Assembly (NCBI RefSeq): GCF_018739885.1
Contig: NZ_JADOES010000017.1
Location: forward strand, 1 to 64,000
DNA from: Leptothoe spongobia TAU-MAC 1115
GTDB taxonomy: Bacteria > Cyanobacteriota > Cyanobacteriia > Phormidesmidales > Phormidesmidaceae
Direction: 5' to 3'
Length of the DNA: 64,000 bases
Each line of letters begins with the position of its first letter. Position 1 is the stretch's first letter. The notes under the pieces were generated by a model. That model was not told the DNA's origin. It ran no database searches and worked only from the letters and a program-made list of their open reading frames with translations. A program made the position numbers and the translations under genes. This document shows, one piece after another, positions 46,897-56,336 of the stretch.

Positions 46897-48915
46897 ATGG
46901 CAAGAATCTTATTAGTTGAAGATAACGAGCTCAATCGGGATATGCTAAGTCGACGCCTTCGTCGTCGTGGATATGAGTTGTCGATTGCTGTGGATGGTGC
47001 AGAAGCGATTGCGATCGCATCGGCTCAATCATTTGATCTAATTCTCATGGACATGAGTTTGCCCGTAATTGATGGTTGGGAGGCGACGCGACGGCTCAAA
47101 GCCCAGCCTCATACACAGGCTGTGCCGATTATTGCATTGACTGCCCATGCCATGCGAGGGGATCGAGATCAAGCATTGGCAGCAGGCTGTGATGATTATG
47201 ATACTAAGCCAATCGATCTAAAACGGTTGCTGGGTAAAATGAAGGCGTTCTTGTCGTCTGAGCCATTAGTCTCCGACAGACCAAAAGCCTCGGCCACCTC
47301 TGAAACTGCGGCTGCACCCGTTATTCCGATTACGCCAGACACGCCACTTGTGTCGCCAGCAGCCTCGGTTACACCGATTACTGCTTCTGCGGCTTCCGTC
47401 ACTCCCCTCACTCCAGCCGAATCGGCTCTCTCGATGCCCACAGAATCTGCAGTAACTCCGATTGCTTCGGCTCCTGCGGAGGCTTCAGTGACCCCAATTA
47501 ATGCGGTGACGCCTATTGCCGCAAATGTTACAGACACTCCAGCCTCCGCAGCTGCTGAGAAAACTCGTAACATCTTTGGTGGGTTGCCTATTCTTGTGGT
47601 GGATGACAATGAAGACAATCGCGACATGCTCAGTCGTCGTCTAAACCGTCGTGGTTACCAATCTGTGGTTGTCGATAGTGGTGAGGCTGCCCTGGACTAC
47701 ATTCAAGCTCATCAAGATGTCGCCCTGGTCTTGTTGGATATTATGATGCCGGGTATTGATGGTATTGAGACGCTAAAGCGTATTCGTCAAACCTATTCTC
47801 GTAATCAGTTGCCGGTATTGATGGTGACGGCGAAGGCTCAAAGTGACGATATGGTGAGAGCGTTTGAGCTGGGGGCCAATGACTATATAACTAAGCCTAT
47901 CGATTTTGCAGTAACGCTGGCTCGGGTGGAAACTCAGCTAGCTATTGTGAAAGCGACAAAACAGCCCGCTGAGCCCGCTGATTCTGGTCGTCCCATGGAC
48001 CAGCCTAAGCAAACACTTCTTGCTCAACCGGGAGCACAGTCAGCGGCTGCCAATATTTCACTTGTGCCTAAAACGTCCTTTTCTCGATTTGCGGCGGAGC
48101 GGTATCAGGTGCAATATTTTTTGCGTCAAGAACCGTTGGGACCGATATCGATTGCTCTAGATAAACAAACAGATTCTTTGGTATTGTTGCAGACCCTAAA
48201 GGCATATTCCCAAGATACCGCTGAGATGTTGAAGCGGGTTATGGAAAAAGAAACAGAGAAGTTTCAATCCTTACGCTCCTTATTCCCAGGATATACCTAT
48301 GGCCAGGTGGATAATACGTTCTATGTTGTCCATGGGTTAGGAGAGACGTTTAATCAAGACCAGCTACTCCAGGCAAAACTACAAACCCCTTGGCCACTGG
48401 AGTCAGTACTCTTGTTGATGGACCGTCTGTTGGAGCAGGTGGGTATATTTCATCGACACAAGCAGGTTCATGCTGGGTTAAGGGATGATGCCTTTATTCA
48501 GACCAGTAGTCGAGAAAATCATGGCCAATCGATGATTTTAGTTGATAGTGGCCTCGGTAAACGGGCTATGATTGGCGTCAGTCAGCAATCGGCTGAATAT
48601 CGTAAGCAGTTGCTGATGCAGCGGGATTATCAGCCTCTAGAACAGCGCATCGGTCGTCCGGCCATGAGTAGTGATGTATATGCTCTGGGGCTAATTGGTC
48701 TGCAAGCGCTTACGGGACAGTCCATAGACCAGCTGACTTTACCTACCGTCAGTGGTGATTTACAGTGGCGTCAGTTTGCTTCTATTCCAGAACCTATAGA
48801 AGACTGGTTTGATAAGCTGATTCAACAAAATCAGACTAAGCGTTTTGAGCATGCAATGGCTGCACGCACAGCACTGCGTCCCCATTTGCAGCCCTATTTG
48901 GCGGAGCCTGGTTAA
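46897..48915 (+). CDS. REC-REC-pseudokinase protein
   Basis: 672-residue protein. Receiver 1 (about 1-120) has D52 in LILMDMSLP. A linker (about 125-225) holds repeats of VTPI. Receiver 2 (about 228-352) has D281 in VLLDIMMP. Residues about 395-672 have the outline of a Ser/Thr kinase domain, but key residues are lost: the VAIK Lys reads Gln (LVLLQTLK), the HRD motif reads VHAGLRDD, and DFG reads DSG (near 550). The later SSDVYALGLIGLQALTG keeps the kinase fold. It is probably a non-catalytic binding output for the two hybrid kinases just upstream. It converges on the CHAT-TPR gene with about 40 bp between the stops. Confidence 0.88.
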   Translation: MARILLVEDNELNRDMLSRRLRRRGYELSIAVDGAEAIAIASAQSFDLILMDMSLPVIDGWEATRRLKAQPHTQAVPIIALTAHAMRGDRDQALAAGCDDYDTKPIDLKRLLGKMKAFLSSEPLVSDRPKASATSETAAAPVIPITPDTPLVSPAASVTPITASAASVTPLTPAESALSMPTESAVTPIASAPAEASVTPINAVTPIAANVTDTPASAAAEKTRNIFGGLPILVVDDNEDNRDMLSRRLNRRGYQSVVVDSGEAALDYIQAHQDVALVLLDIMMPGIDGIETLKRIRQTYSRNQLPVLMVTAKAQSDDMVRAFELGANDYITKPIDFAVTLARVETQLAIVKATKQPAEPADSGRPMDQPKQTLLAQPGAQSAAANISLVPKTSFSRFAAERYQVQYFLRQEPLGPISIALDKQTDSLVLLQTLKAYSQDTAEMLKRVMEKETEKFQSLRSLFPGYTYGQVDNTFYVVHGLGETFNQDQLLQAKLQTPWPLESVLLLMDRLLEQVGIFHRHKQVHAGLRDDAFIQTSSRENHGQSMILVDSGLGKRAMIGVSQQSAEYRKQLLMQRDYQPLEQRIGRPAMSSDVYALGLIGLQALTGQSIDQLTLPTVSGDLQWRQFASIPEPIEDWFDKLIQQNQTKRFEHAMAARTALRPHLQPYLAEPG

Positions 48916-48952
48916 TGTGGGTTAATCTCTAAATCAATAACGTCTGGATTTC

Positions 48953-51466
48953 CTATAGGCCATTGCCAATGAGAACAAATGGAGCCCAGTAATAGGGTTC
49001 GTCTTGGCCATTATTTATGAGGTGAAGCTGAGCTTTTTGCAGGGCTTCTACTTTGGTTTTGCCTGCTGCTAACTCAGTATAAAACTGTTGCATGAGCTGG
49101 GATGTAGACCGATCATCCACCCACCAAAGGGACGCTAATGCCGATCGCGCATCTGTACGCTGTACTTGAAAGCCCATACCGAGAATTTCCAGGCCGTCTT
49201 CAATGTGACTGATACCGGTTTGACAGGCACTTAGGACCACCAAGTCAACATTGGGGAGTGACCAATGGCGTAGCTCTTTGAGGGTAATGGTGTCCCCATC
49301 CCCTAGCAGGATAAATGAATCCTCTGGCTGGCCTGGTACAAAGGCGGCATGGGTGGCTAAATGGACGATATTCTGACCATTGAGCTGGGTTTTCAGGTTG
49401 TTACGGCTAAAGTCTGCATCTAGCAAAACTTGGGTGGCGGGTAGTTTTTCTTCTAGGAAAGACACTTCTAGGCCAGCATAGGTGAGGCCATTAAAGTTGG
49501 TGGCTTTCTGATCAATTATAGTTTCAAAAGTTTGACCCGCATCGGCAAATGCCCCTGCCAAGATATCTAAGGGGCGACTGGGCAATTGGGTCAGGTCACC
49601 CACATCACTGGCGGTGAGATTGTGGGACGTATATTGTTCGGCTAGCCACTCTTGTTGGTTGCTGTCGTAAAGTACCGAGAGCGGTATGTAGTGGAGCACA
49701 CTGTCGGGAATATAGATAATATTTTCAATGCCTAATGTGACTAGTTCTTGCTGGAATGGGCGGATGATGGCGTCATAGAGAGGTCCGGCAATGTCTTTGA
49801 CGTCACTGCTGGGGTCTGCTAAATAATTGCGCAGGTCATTGACCTGGTTTGTCAGGGTGGTTTTATCGATGGATGTTGTTTTGTGAATCGGTTTTCCTAC
49901 TTGGGGGACTAACAGCAGCTCTAGTCGATCCTTTAGGACCAAGGGGTAGAGTACGGCTGATTTATGGGGTAAGGTTTGTAGATTGCTTTGGAGTTGCTGC
50001 ATGGACTTTGGTTGCAGCTGCGAACTGTCTGAACGCTCAAGCCTATCTAAGGCTGTTGTAACCTCAGGGATTTTCAGAAATTCTTCCAGCCCCATAACGG
50101 GGGTGGTATCTGATTGCCCCTCTATTAGTCGCCTGCGATGCTGATCGAGAAGGCTTTGTTCAGGCTCCAGATACGGTATTTTATCGATTATCTGAGGTTG
50201 TTCTGCCCGGACGTCGTGGAGATAGTCTTCTAGCTCTTGAATTTTGAGTAAATCCAAAACCTGCTGAGCCTCAAAAACCCGGTCTTGCTCTAACAGCAGG
50301 GCGGCTAGTTTTCGATAGCTGTCGGCAACGGTTTCGGTATAGCGTCGCTGAGTTTCCAAGGGCAGCGATCGCAAACCAGCTCGAACCAGCTCAATTTCAT
50401 TGATGGCTTGTTTGTAGAGTGCGATCGCAAGCGTGATTTCATTGGCAGATGCCAACGTTTTAGCTACATTTAGCAAACTAATTAGCTGACGATACCGATA
50501 CTCGCTTTGTCCTGCCAACCTCAGGGCCTGATGATATCGTATCCAGGCTTTGGTAGGCTCCTGATCAATAGTGTGAGCCTCGCCCAAGCTATCGAGTAAA
50601 TCAATCCGCTCAGCAATTCCTGCGGGTGTCTTGGAAACCAGTGCTAGCCCTTGTTCCAGATGAGAAATAGCCATTGGTATATCTCCCACCTGGATATGGA
50701 GATAACCCATATTGTTGAGAGTGCGACTCAGTACAACCGAAGAACTAGACGCCCGTTGTCCATAGTCTAAAGCAGTTTGATAAAGGTCTAAGGCTGGCTC
50801 ATATCGTTTCTGCAAAAAGGCAATCCATCCAAGCAGGTTATAAATTTGGCCAATGGTTTCAGCCTCACCAGGGTGATTGCTAATGTTTAAATTTGAATAT
50901 AAGGTCCTATTGGCTTCCGAATACTGTCCCAACCATGTTTGTACGATGGCTGTTGACATGAGAGAAATCTGTCGATTGTGGGAGCAACCTAATCGGTCAA
51001 AAATACTAGCTGCTTGTTCGTAGTTATTGGCAGCATCTACAAAACTACCAAGATCTTCTTGAATTTGGCCTAGATTCTGTTGTGCGATCCCCATTTCCAA
51101 ATGAATCTGTTCAGATTCTGTCAGTGCTTCAATTGCTTGTTCAAGCACTGGAGTTGCTTCATCGGAACGACCCAACTGGTACAGAGCATAGGCTAAGGCT
51201 AATCTTACTTGGCTTTGGAATTGTGAGTGTTGTCCAGTATTTTCCAAGCGGTCAAGAACTGATTCATACTGCTGGACAGCATGGTCAAACTGCTGGTTAG
51301 ACAAATAATGTCTGCCGTTATTGAAAATGCTTTCAACATATGCAGGAAGATTGTCTGGCAAAACGAGTTTACAAGCCGAGGACTCCTGGGCAATTACCGA
51401 TTGCCCACTCAAGAGACCGAAAAGACACGCTACAAAAACAGCGATATGTGAATCTTTAAATTTCAT
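48953..51466 (-). CDS. secreted CHAT-domain TPR protein
   Basis: About 837-residue protein. A signal peptide lies at residues 1-26 (AVFVACLFGLLSG then QSVIAQ). Many tetratricopeptide repeats fill about 35-410, and the C-terminal 330 residues are a CHAT domain, a caspase-like protease fold. The catalytic pair is visible: His706 in HLATH and Cys748 in LSACQTG. A substrate-binding TPR scaffold joined to a CHAT protease is common in cyanobacteria, mostly without known targets. The start at 51466 keeps the signal peptide; an upstream in-frame start at 51508 only adds 14 residues. The small gene at 51574-51804 lies just upstream on the same strand and may share its promoter. Confidence 0.9.
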   Translation of the reverse strand: MKFKDSHIAVFVACLFGLLSGQSVIAQESSACKLVLPDNLPAYVESIFNNGRHYLSNQQFDHAVQQYESVLDRLENTGQHSQFQSQVRLALAYALYQLGRSDEATPVLEQAIEALTESEQIHLEMGIAQQNLGQIQEDLGSFVDAANNYEQAASIFDRLGCSHNRQISLMSTAIVQTWLGQYSEANRTLYSNLNISNHPGEAETIGQIYNLLGWIAFLQKRYEPALDLYQTALDYGQRASSSSVVLSRTLNNMGYLHIQVGDIPMAISHLEQGLALVSKTPAGIAERIDLLDSLGEAHTIDQEPTKAWIRYHQALRLAGQSEYRYRQLISLLNVAKTLASANEITLAIALYKQAINEIELVRAGLRSLPLETQRRYTETVADSYRKLAALLLEQDRVFEAQQVLDLLKIQELEDYLHDVRAEQPQIIDKIPYLEPEQSLLDQHRRRLIEGQSDTTPVMGLEEFLKIPEVTTALDRLERSDSSQLQPKSMQQLQSNLQTLPHKSAVLYPLVLKDRLELLLVPQVGKPIHKTTSIDKTTLTNQVNDLRNYLADPSSDVKDIAGPLYDAIIRPFQQELVTLGIENIIYIPDSVLHYIPLSVLYDSNQQEWLAEQYTSHNLTASDVGDLTQLPSRPLDILAGAFADAGQTFETIIDQKATNFNGLTYAGLEVSFLEEKLPATQVLLDADFSRNNLKTQLNGQNIVHLATHAAFVPGQPEDSFILLGDGDTITLKELRHWSLPNVDLVVLSACQTGISHIEDGLEILGMGFQVQRTDARSALASLWWVDDRSTSQLMQQFYTELAAGKTKVEALQKAQLHLINNGQDEPYYWAPFVLIGNGL

Positions 51467-51573
51467 TGCACACAGCATTGTGGCGATTCCTGTAGCGATC
51501 CTTGTCAAACCGCTTAAAACTCAATAGTAGGAAGTAAAAGCTATGGTTGACCCTCACTTCCTATGGTTGATGG

Positions 51574-51804
51574 CTAATACTGTGGAGGAATTGGGTTAGG
51601 AGAAGGACCAGGACCTGTAGGAATCACGGCAGGTCTGAGTAACCGTTGGGCGATGGTCAAAACATTTAAGGATGTACAGTTTTCCAGATGTTGACGAATG
51701 CGAGTTGCTTTATCGTTGGGTTCGATATCAAAAGGGACAATCACATTGCCCTCACTGATATCAACCGTGCTTAACGTTCGATTTTGCTCAAGTGTACGGT
51801 TCAC
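51574..51804 (-). CDS. small conserved-looking protein before the CHAT-TPR gene
   Basis: 76-residue protein starting with GTG at 51804, with AGGGAG 8 nt upstream. It has no signal peptide or cysteine pair. It starts MNRTLEQNRTL, has a helical middle (DKATRIRQHLENCTSLNVLTIAQRLL without a break) and ends in a Pro-rich tail GPGPSPNPIPPQY. The gap to the CHAT-TPR gene is about 107 bp, so the two may be one transcript. I do not recognise it. It might be a substrate, inhibitor or regulator of the CHAT protein; that is speculation from position only. Confidence 0.55.
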   Translation of the reverse strand: MNRTLEQNRTLSTVDISEGNVIVPFDIEPNDKATRIRQHLENCTSLNVLTIAQRLLRPAVIPTGPGPSPNPIPPQY

Positions 51805-51993
51805 TTTAAATGCTCCCTATACAAAATTTGTGTATCCCATGCACAAGCGCGACTCGATCTGATCCTTTGGACTCTATCGGTGAGGACAATTTCGAGCTTT
51901 GAAATCATTGGATTGGCCAATGTGACTCGCCAATGTCTAAATTTAGAACATTGACTCGATGTCTGTATTCTGGCCTATGGGTTGACTACTGCC

Positions 51994-52013
51994 AGTACCC
52001 CATGGGGTACTGT
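51994..52013. promoter_or_regulatory. perfect 20-bp palindrome between divergent CHAT operons
   Basis: CAGTACCCCATGGGGTACTG is a perfect 20-bp palindrome, about 190 bp from the GTG of the small minus-strand gene and 230 bp from the sigma-factor start. In the same gap, ATTGGCCAAT lies near 51912-51921 inside a CATTGG...CCAATG repeat. Both are suitable as binding sites for a dimeric regulator of the two divergent operons. No coding frame was accepted in the gap 51805-52244. Confidence 0.5.
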
Positions 52014-52244
52014 TGGTATCAATTTTGCTGTGTATAGTCGTTACTTTACCTAGGGCGACTTGATTTCAGAGGAGGAGGACATTTTTTGAATGAATATCCA
52101 TCTGGCCCAGCTGTGGCGCTTTCTGGCTTTAATCTGATGCAGGATCTTGTATTTTTGTGAACCATTCCGGATGGTTGCAGAATCTTTGCTTTGTGAGCTG
52201 ATGAGTTACTAGCCGTATAAATTTATATAGATGGGAAGACGCTA

Positions 52245-52919
52245 ATGCGGACAGTTCTCAGACGGAGTAACCCAGGGCTATCAATGAATAACTCCCCAGA
52301 TGAATTACGTCGGTTGGCTTGTGAAGCATGTTGCCACTGTCTTGGCAGTGTAGAGCGACAGCGATATCTAACCCAGTTGATTCGGTTAGTAAAACCACGG
52401 CTTTGGCATGACAATAGCCCGTGTTATCAAGATGCCTTACAGCAGACATGGATTTATCTTTGTCAAAACCTGTGTGAGGGCAAAACCGCCAAGCCTTACG
52501 ATCCCGATGTAGCCAGTGTGGTGACTTGGCTCAATGTCTATCTGAAGTTTCGTCTTTTGGACTTTGAACAGGCTGCCCAGGCTGCTCGTGCTCGCTGTAT
52601 CTCTACCTACAACGATGAGGGGGGGACCACCGACATCGTTGAAACGCTGCCTGCTAAACCGGAGATTCCACCCATTCTGGAGAAGGTTCAGGATTGGTTA
52701 GAACAAAATGCCAGTGAACTTCGCCAGATTCACATTGCTAATCATCCGGAAATTAACTGCTATGAGATGATTCTCAGGCGACTGCCGCCAGAAACATCCT
52801 GGCAAACTTTAGAAGATGAGTTTGGTGTTTCCTTCAAAACTCTCGAAAGCTTTTATCGTCGTCAATGCAAGTCCCGTTTAAGAGAGTTTGGGCGAGCTGA
52901 AGGCCATTTAAGTTCTTAA
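52245..52919 (+). CDS. sigma-70 family-like RNA polymerase sigma factor (copy B)
   Basis: 224-residue sigma-factor-like protein. Residues about 70-115 resemble region 2 (YQDALQQTWIYLCQNL and PDVASVVTWLNVYLKFRLLD). A C-terminal helix-turn-helix (about 185-220: TSWQTLEDEFGVSFKTLESF, then YRRQCKSRLREF) is the region-4-like end. It heads the operon sigma-DUF1822-CHAT/CHASE2-DUF928. It is half the length of copy A (17937-19157), so the two are related by arrangement more than by size. GGGAAGA lies 8 nt before the ATG. It is probably a specialised sigma factor; the promoter it reads is unknown. Confidence 0.82.
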   Translation: MRTVLRRSNPGLSMNNSPDELRRLACEACCHCLGSVERQRYLTQLIRLVKPRLWHDNSPCYQDALQQTWIYLCQNLCEGKTAKPYDPDVASVVTWLNVYLKFRLLDFEQAAQAARARCISTYNDEGGTTDIVETLPAKPEIPPILEKVQDWLEQNASELRQIHIANHPEINCYEMILRRLPPETSWQTLEDEFGVSFKTLESFYRRQCKSRLREFGRAEGHLSS

Positions 52920-52965
52920 TTGTTCTTTTTATCACCGCTGTCACAGCATACTGGAGAATCTTTCG

Positions 52966-53949
52966 ATGAATCACTCGCAACAGGCTACTGAGGTGGCTAG
53001 GCTGATCTGGCCCATCACACAACAAGGCAAGATAATTGCTCAGCAGTTCTCTCGTGATCATGTTCATCCGGCTATTGCTGAACGGGTGCGACGGAATACG
53101 CTGGCAGTTTGGGTGATTCATGAGTTTTTAGATGCTCTTGGGATCCCGACCGAGCCCTCCACCAGCGATAGCTGGAATCCGGTGATGCAATTGACCGAAG
53201 ATGTGGCTGATTTGGTGGTTTCTGGGGTAGGGCGCTTGGAGTGTCGTCCAGTATCTGTTGATATAGATCATTGTCTAGTGCCGTCAGAGGCGTTGACAGA
53301 GCGCATTGGTTACATAGCCGTAGCGTTAGACGAAGTCGTTGGGGAAGCCTCTCTCTTAGGTTTTGTGACCGAGATATCTCCGACCCATCCTCAGCTAATC
53401 TTGGATCGGCTACAGTCGATGGATGATTTCCCTGCCCATCTCCATCAAATTCGCGAGGTTTTGGTGGACCAAGAGTCTGCTCAAGAGCCTTCTCAATTAA
53501 CTAGACTGAGTCATTGGCTAGAAGGGCATTTTGAAAGTGGCTGGCAGTCTGCGGAGGAGCTGCTTGCACAGTATCTATGGACGCCGGCCTTTAGGCAGGG
53601 AGGAGCGCAGACTCAGCGAGAGGCACCGATGCAAATTAAGCGGGCCAAGCAATTGGACCTGGGGCTAAAACTGGGGGCAGAGCAGGTTGCCTTGGTGCTC
53701 GAAGTAGAACAAGAAAGTGAATCGTTTGTAAATATAGGCGTGCGACTATATCCCTTGGGGGGACTTGCCTATCTACCTGAAGGTCTCACGGTAACAATTT
53801 TGGATGAAGCGGATACAGTGTGTTTGACAGCTCAATCGCGTAGTGTAGACAACTATCTTCAGCTTTATTTCCGAGGACATCCTGGCGAACCCTTCACAGC
53901 CCAGGTCACCTTAGGAGATGTGCATATCGTGGAGCATTTCATCATCTAA
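52966..53949 (+). CDS. DUF1822 family protein (copy B)
   Basis: 327-residue DUF1822 protein, cytosolic by lack of signal or membrane segments. Its last 80 residues match copy A at 16807-17940: FVNIGVRLYPLGGLAYLP, NYLQLYFRGHPGEPF, then an end at VEHFII. It has GGAGA 8 nt before the ATG. Its stop overlaps the next start as TAATG, so translation is coupled to the CHAT-CHASE2 gene. Copy A is coupled to its sigma gene instead. Repeated linkage to sigma factors suggests a partner or regulator role, not shown. N-terminal residues about 1-120 are helical and differ between the copies. Confidence 0.87.
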   Translation: MNHSQQATEVARLIWPITQQGKIIAQQFSRDHVHPAIAERVRRNTLAVWVIHEFLDALGIPTEPSTSDSWNPVMQLTEDVADLVVSGVGRLECRPVSVDIDHCLVPSEALTERIGYIAVALDEVVGEASLLGFVTEISPTHPQLILDRLQSMDDFPAHLHQIREVLVDQESAQEPSQLTRLSHWLEGHFESGWQSAEELLAQYLWTPAFRQGGAQTQREAPMQIKRAKQLDLGLKLGAEQVALVLEVEQESESFVNIGVRLYPLGGLAYLPEGLTVTILDEADTVCLTAQSRSVDNYLQLYFRGHPGEPFTAQVTLGDVHIVEHFII

Positions 53950-56318
53950 TGGACGGTGCTATGCAAAGAAATTTGGGCAAGCTTGTGGTGCTCAAACTGG
54001 GACCAGGAAGCTTTCAGCAAGGATTTTCGGTGACTTTGCAGATTGGTTTAGAGGGAGAGCGACCGACCTTAGAGCTGCCTGGTTTGTTACCTCCAGTTTC
54101 AGATTTGCCAGGCCTGTATCAGCAGTGGCAGATGGCCTACCGTCAGCTGCGGCTACCCAGTCGCCTAGAAGCTCAACCGGATATGGTGACCAATGTATCT
54201 TGGGTGGGGGACTGTCATGACAGTGCTGAGAGGCTCTGCGATCGCATCAATACCTGGCTTAGCCATCCCATCTTTCAACCTATTTCCAATAAGCTGCTTG
54301 AGCAGCTGAGTCCCACAGACATTATTCGGGTGGTACTCCAAACCGAAGATCCAATATTGCGACGCCTGCCCTGGCATCAGTGGGACTTTTTTCAGCGTTA
54401 TCCTCAGGCTGAACTGGCCCTTAGTGCCCCTTTTTATCAGCAGGTAAACGCTCCCCAGACGTTGAGTCAAACGGTCAGGATTTTAGCAATTTTAGGAGAT
54501 GCTACTGGATTGGATCTGGAAACGGATCGAACCTTGTTGCAAAATCTCCCTGGAGTGGATTTATCTCTTTTGATTGGCCCAGATCGAGCGACGCTTAATC
54601 ACTATTTATGGGATCAGCAAGGCTGGGATATTTTGTTTTTTGCCGGTCACAGTGGTGGCAACGTCGGAAAAATTAGCTTAAATTCCCAAGAGAGTTTGAC
54701 CATTTCTGAGCTGAAGTATGCCTTGACTAAGGCTGTGCAGCAAGGTCTGGCGATTGCTCTTTTCAATTCCTGCGATGGTCTGGGCTTAGCTGAGGATTTA
54801 GCCGATTTACATATTCCACAAATCTTGGTGATGCGAGAGCCTATTCCGGACCGAGTGGCCCATCAGTTTCTTAAGGGTTTTCTGGAGAGTTTTTCACGCA
54901 ATACCCCTTTGTATCTATCTGTGCGGGAGGCCCGTGAGCGATTACAGGGGGTAGAGGGTGAGTTTCCCTGTGCCACTTGGTTGCCTATCCTGTGTCAAAA
55001 CTTGGCCCAGCAGCCTCCCACCTGGCAAGGGTTGCTGGGCACCCAGCAGATGGGGGAGGCTATAGACTCGGTACATCGTCCCTGGATAGCAGCTGTGGGA
55101 TTGGGGGTGGCCATGACAGCGGTGACCCTAAGCTTACGATTTCTCGGGGGATTTCAATCTCTTGAGCTGGCGGCCTATGATCGTTTTTTGCGTTGGTGGC
55201 CCTGGTTTGAAACTCCTGATGCCCGTCTTGTCGTGATTAAAAATACTGAAGACGACATCAAACAGCAAGGTCTGGATCGGAACTCAGAGTTTTCCATTAC
55301 AGATGACACGCTACTGGCTGTTTTGAAAAAGCTCGAATTGTTTCAACCTAGAGTGATTGGCATTGACATCTATCATGAACATGGGCTTGATCCTGCCTTG
55401 CCCGAGCTCAAAGAACGATTAGAAAGCATGCCGAATGTAGTCTCTTTATGTAAGCATCCCTCGGATGCTGCAGAAATGGGAGGTGTTGCGCCACCACCTC
55501 AGGTGAGATTTGGCAACAAGTTGGGGTTTAGTGACTTTCTCGAAGATACAGATAGTACTACCCGGCGGTTATTAATCACAATCGATCGTCCCCCAGAGTC
55601 CCCTTGTCCAGCTGATTATAGTTTTGCCACCCTCATTGCGGGCCAATACTTGAGTCTAATGGGGGCAAGTGACAATCTAGACGATGTGTTTTGGCAAGAT
55701 ACCCATGATCAGTTTCAACTGCGACAGGTGAGAATTCCTCCCCTCAATCGACGTTCAGGCGGGTATAAATTGGCGAGTGCTGACGGGTATCAACAGCTAG
55801 TACGCTATCGCCATTTACCCAATCTGGAAAAGATTGCTGATACCTATGATTTATCTGAGGTGTTAAGTGATGACTTTGAGGGCATAGAATTGCGCGATCG
55901 CATCGTTCTCTTAGGGACCACATCCCTATCCTTTGGCGGGGGGGACATTGAGGAGCGTGATTTTTGGAAAACCCCTTACACCAACAGCGAACGTCTGGAA
56001 GACATGACTCCAGGGGTTTTTATTCAGGCTCATATGGTTAGCCAATTGGTGAGTGCGGTTGAGGACGGTCGTCCTTTGATTAGCACCTGGAATGAATGGA
56101 TCGAAATTTGCTGGATTACCCTTTGGGGCATAGCTGGCGGTGCCATGGGTTGGCGGCTATCGACAGGACGTCTTGGCCTAGTGCTGCTGACGGCAGAAAT
56201 TGGTCTGCTATTGGTGTGTTGGAGTCTGCTGGCGTTACCGGCACTCTGGGTGCCCTATGTACCTGCTGCCATTCTAATGTCAGGGACAGCCATTACTGTT
56301 AGTCGATACAGGGATTAA
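53949..56318 (+). CDS. CHAT-TM-CHASE2 membrane protein
   Basis: 789-residue fusion. Residues about 1-360 are a cytosolic CHAT (caspase-like) domain with His234 in FFAGHSGG and Cys275 in LFNSCDGLGLA. A transmembrane helix (about 379-400) is followed by a CHASE2 extracytoplasmic sensor (about 400-700, with LAAYDRFLRWWP, VIGIDIYHEHGLDPALPE and DRIVLLGTTSLSFGGGD). Two to three helices follow near 725-785, ending ITVSRYRD. An outside signal could thus control an inside protease-like domain. Its start overlaps the DUF1822 stop. CHASE2 proteins usually carry kinase or cyclase outputs; here the CHAT domain takes that place at the N-terminus. Confidence 0.92.
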   Translation: MDGAMQRNLGKLVVLKLGPGSFQQGFSVTLQIGLEGERPTLELPGLLPPVSDLPGLYQQWQMAYRQLRLPSRLEAQPDMVTNVSWVGDCHDSAERLCDRINTWLSHPIFQPISNKLLEQLSPTDIIRVVLQTEDPILRRLPWHQWDFFQRYPQAELALSAPFYQQVNAPQTLSQTVRILAILGDATGLDLETDRTLLQNLPGVDLSLLIGPDRATLNHYLWDQQGWDILFFAGHSGGNVGKISLNSQESLTISELKYALTKAVQQGLAIALFNSCDGLGLAEDLADLHIPQILVMREPIPDRVAHQFLKGFLESFSRNTPLYLSVREARERLQGVEGEFPCATWLPILCQNLAQQPPTWQGLLGTQQMGEAIDSVHRPWIAAVGLGVAMTAVTLSLRFLGGFQSLELAAYDRFLRWWPWFETPDARLVVIKNTEDDIKQQGLDRNSEFSITDDTLLAVLKKLELFQPRVIGIDIYHEHGLDPALPELKERLESMPNVVSLCKHPSDAAEMGGVAPPPQVRFGNKLGFSDFLEDTDSTTRRLLITIDRPPESPCPADYSFATLIAGQYLSLMGASDNLDDVFWQDTHDQFQLRQVRIPPLNRRSGGYKLASADGYQQLVRYRHLPNLEKIADTYDLSEVLSDDFEGIELRDRIVLLGTTSLSFGGGDIEERDFWKTPYTNSERLEDMTPGVFIQAHMVSQLVSAVEDGRPLISTWNEWIEICWITLWGIAGGAMGWRLSTGRLGLVLLTAEIGLLLVCWSLLALPALWVPYVPAAILMSGTAITVSRYRD

Positions 56319-56336
56319 GTATAGGAATTAAAAATA

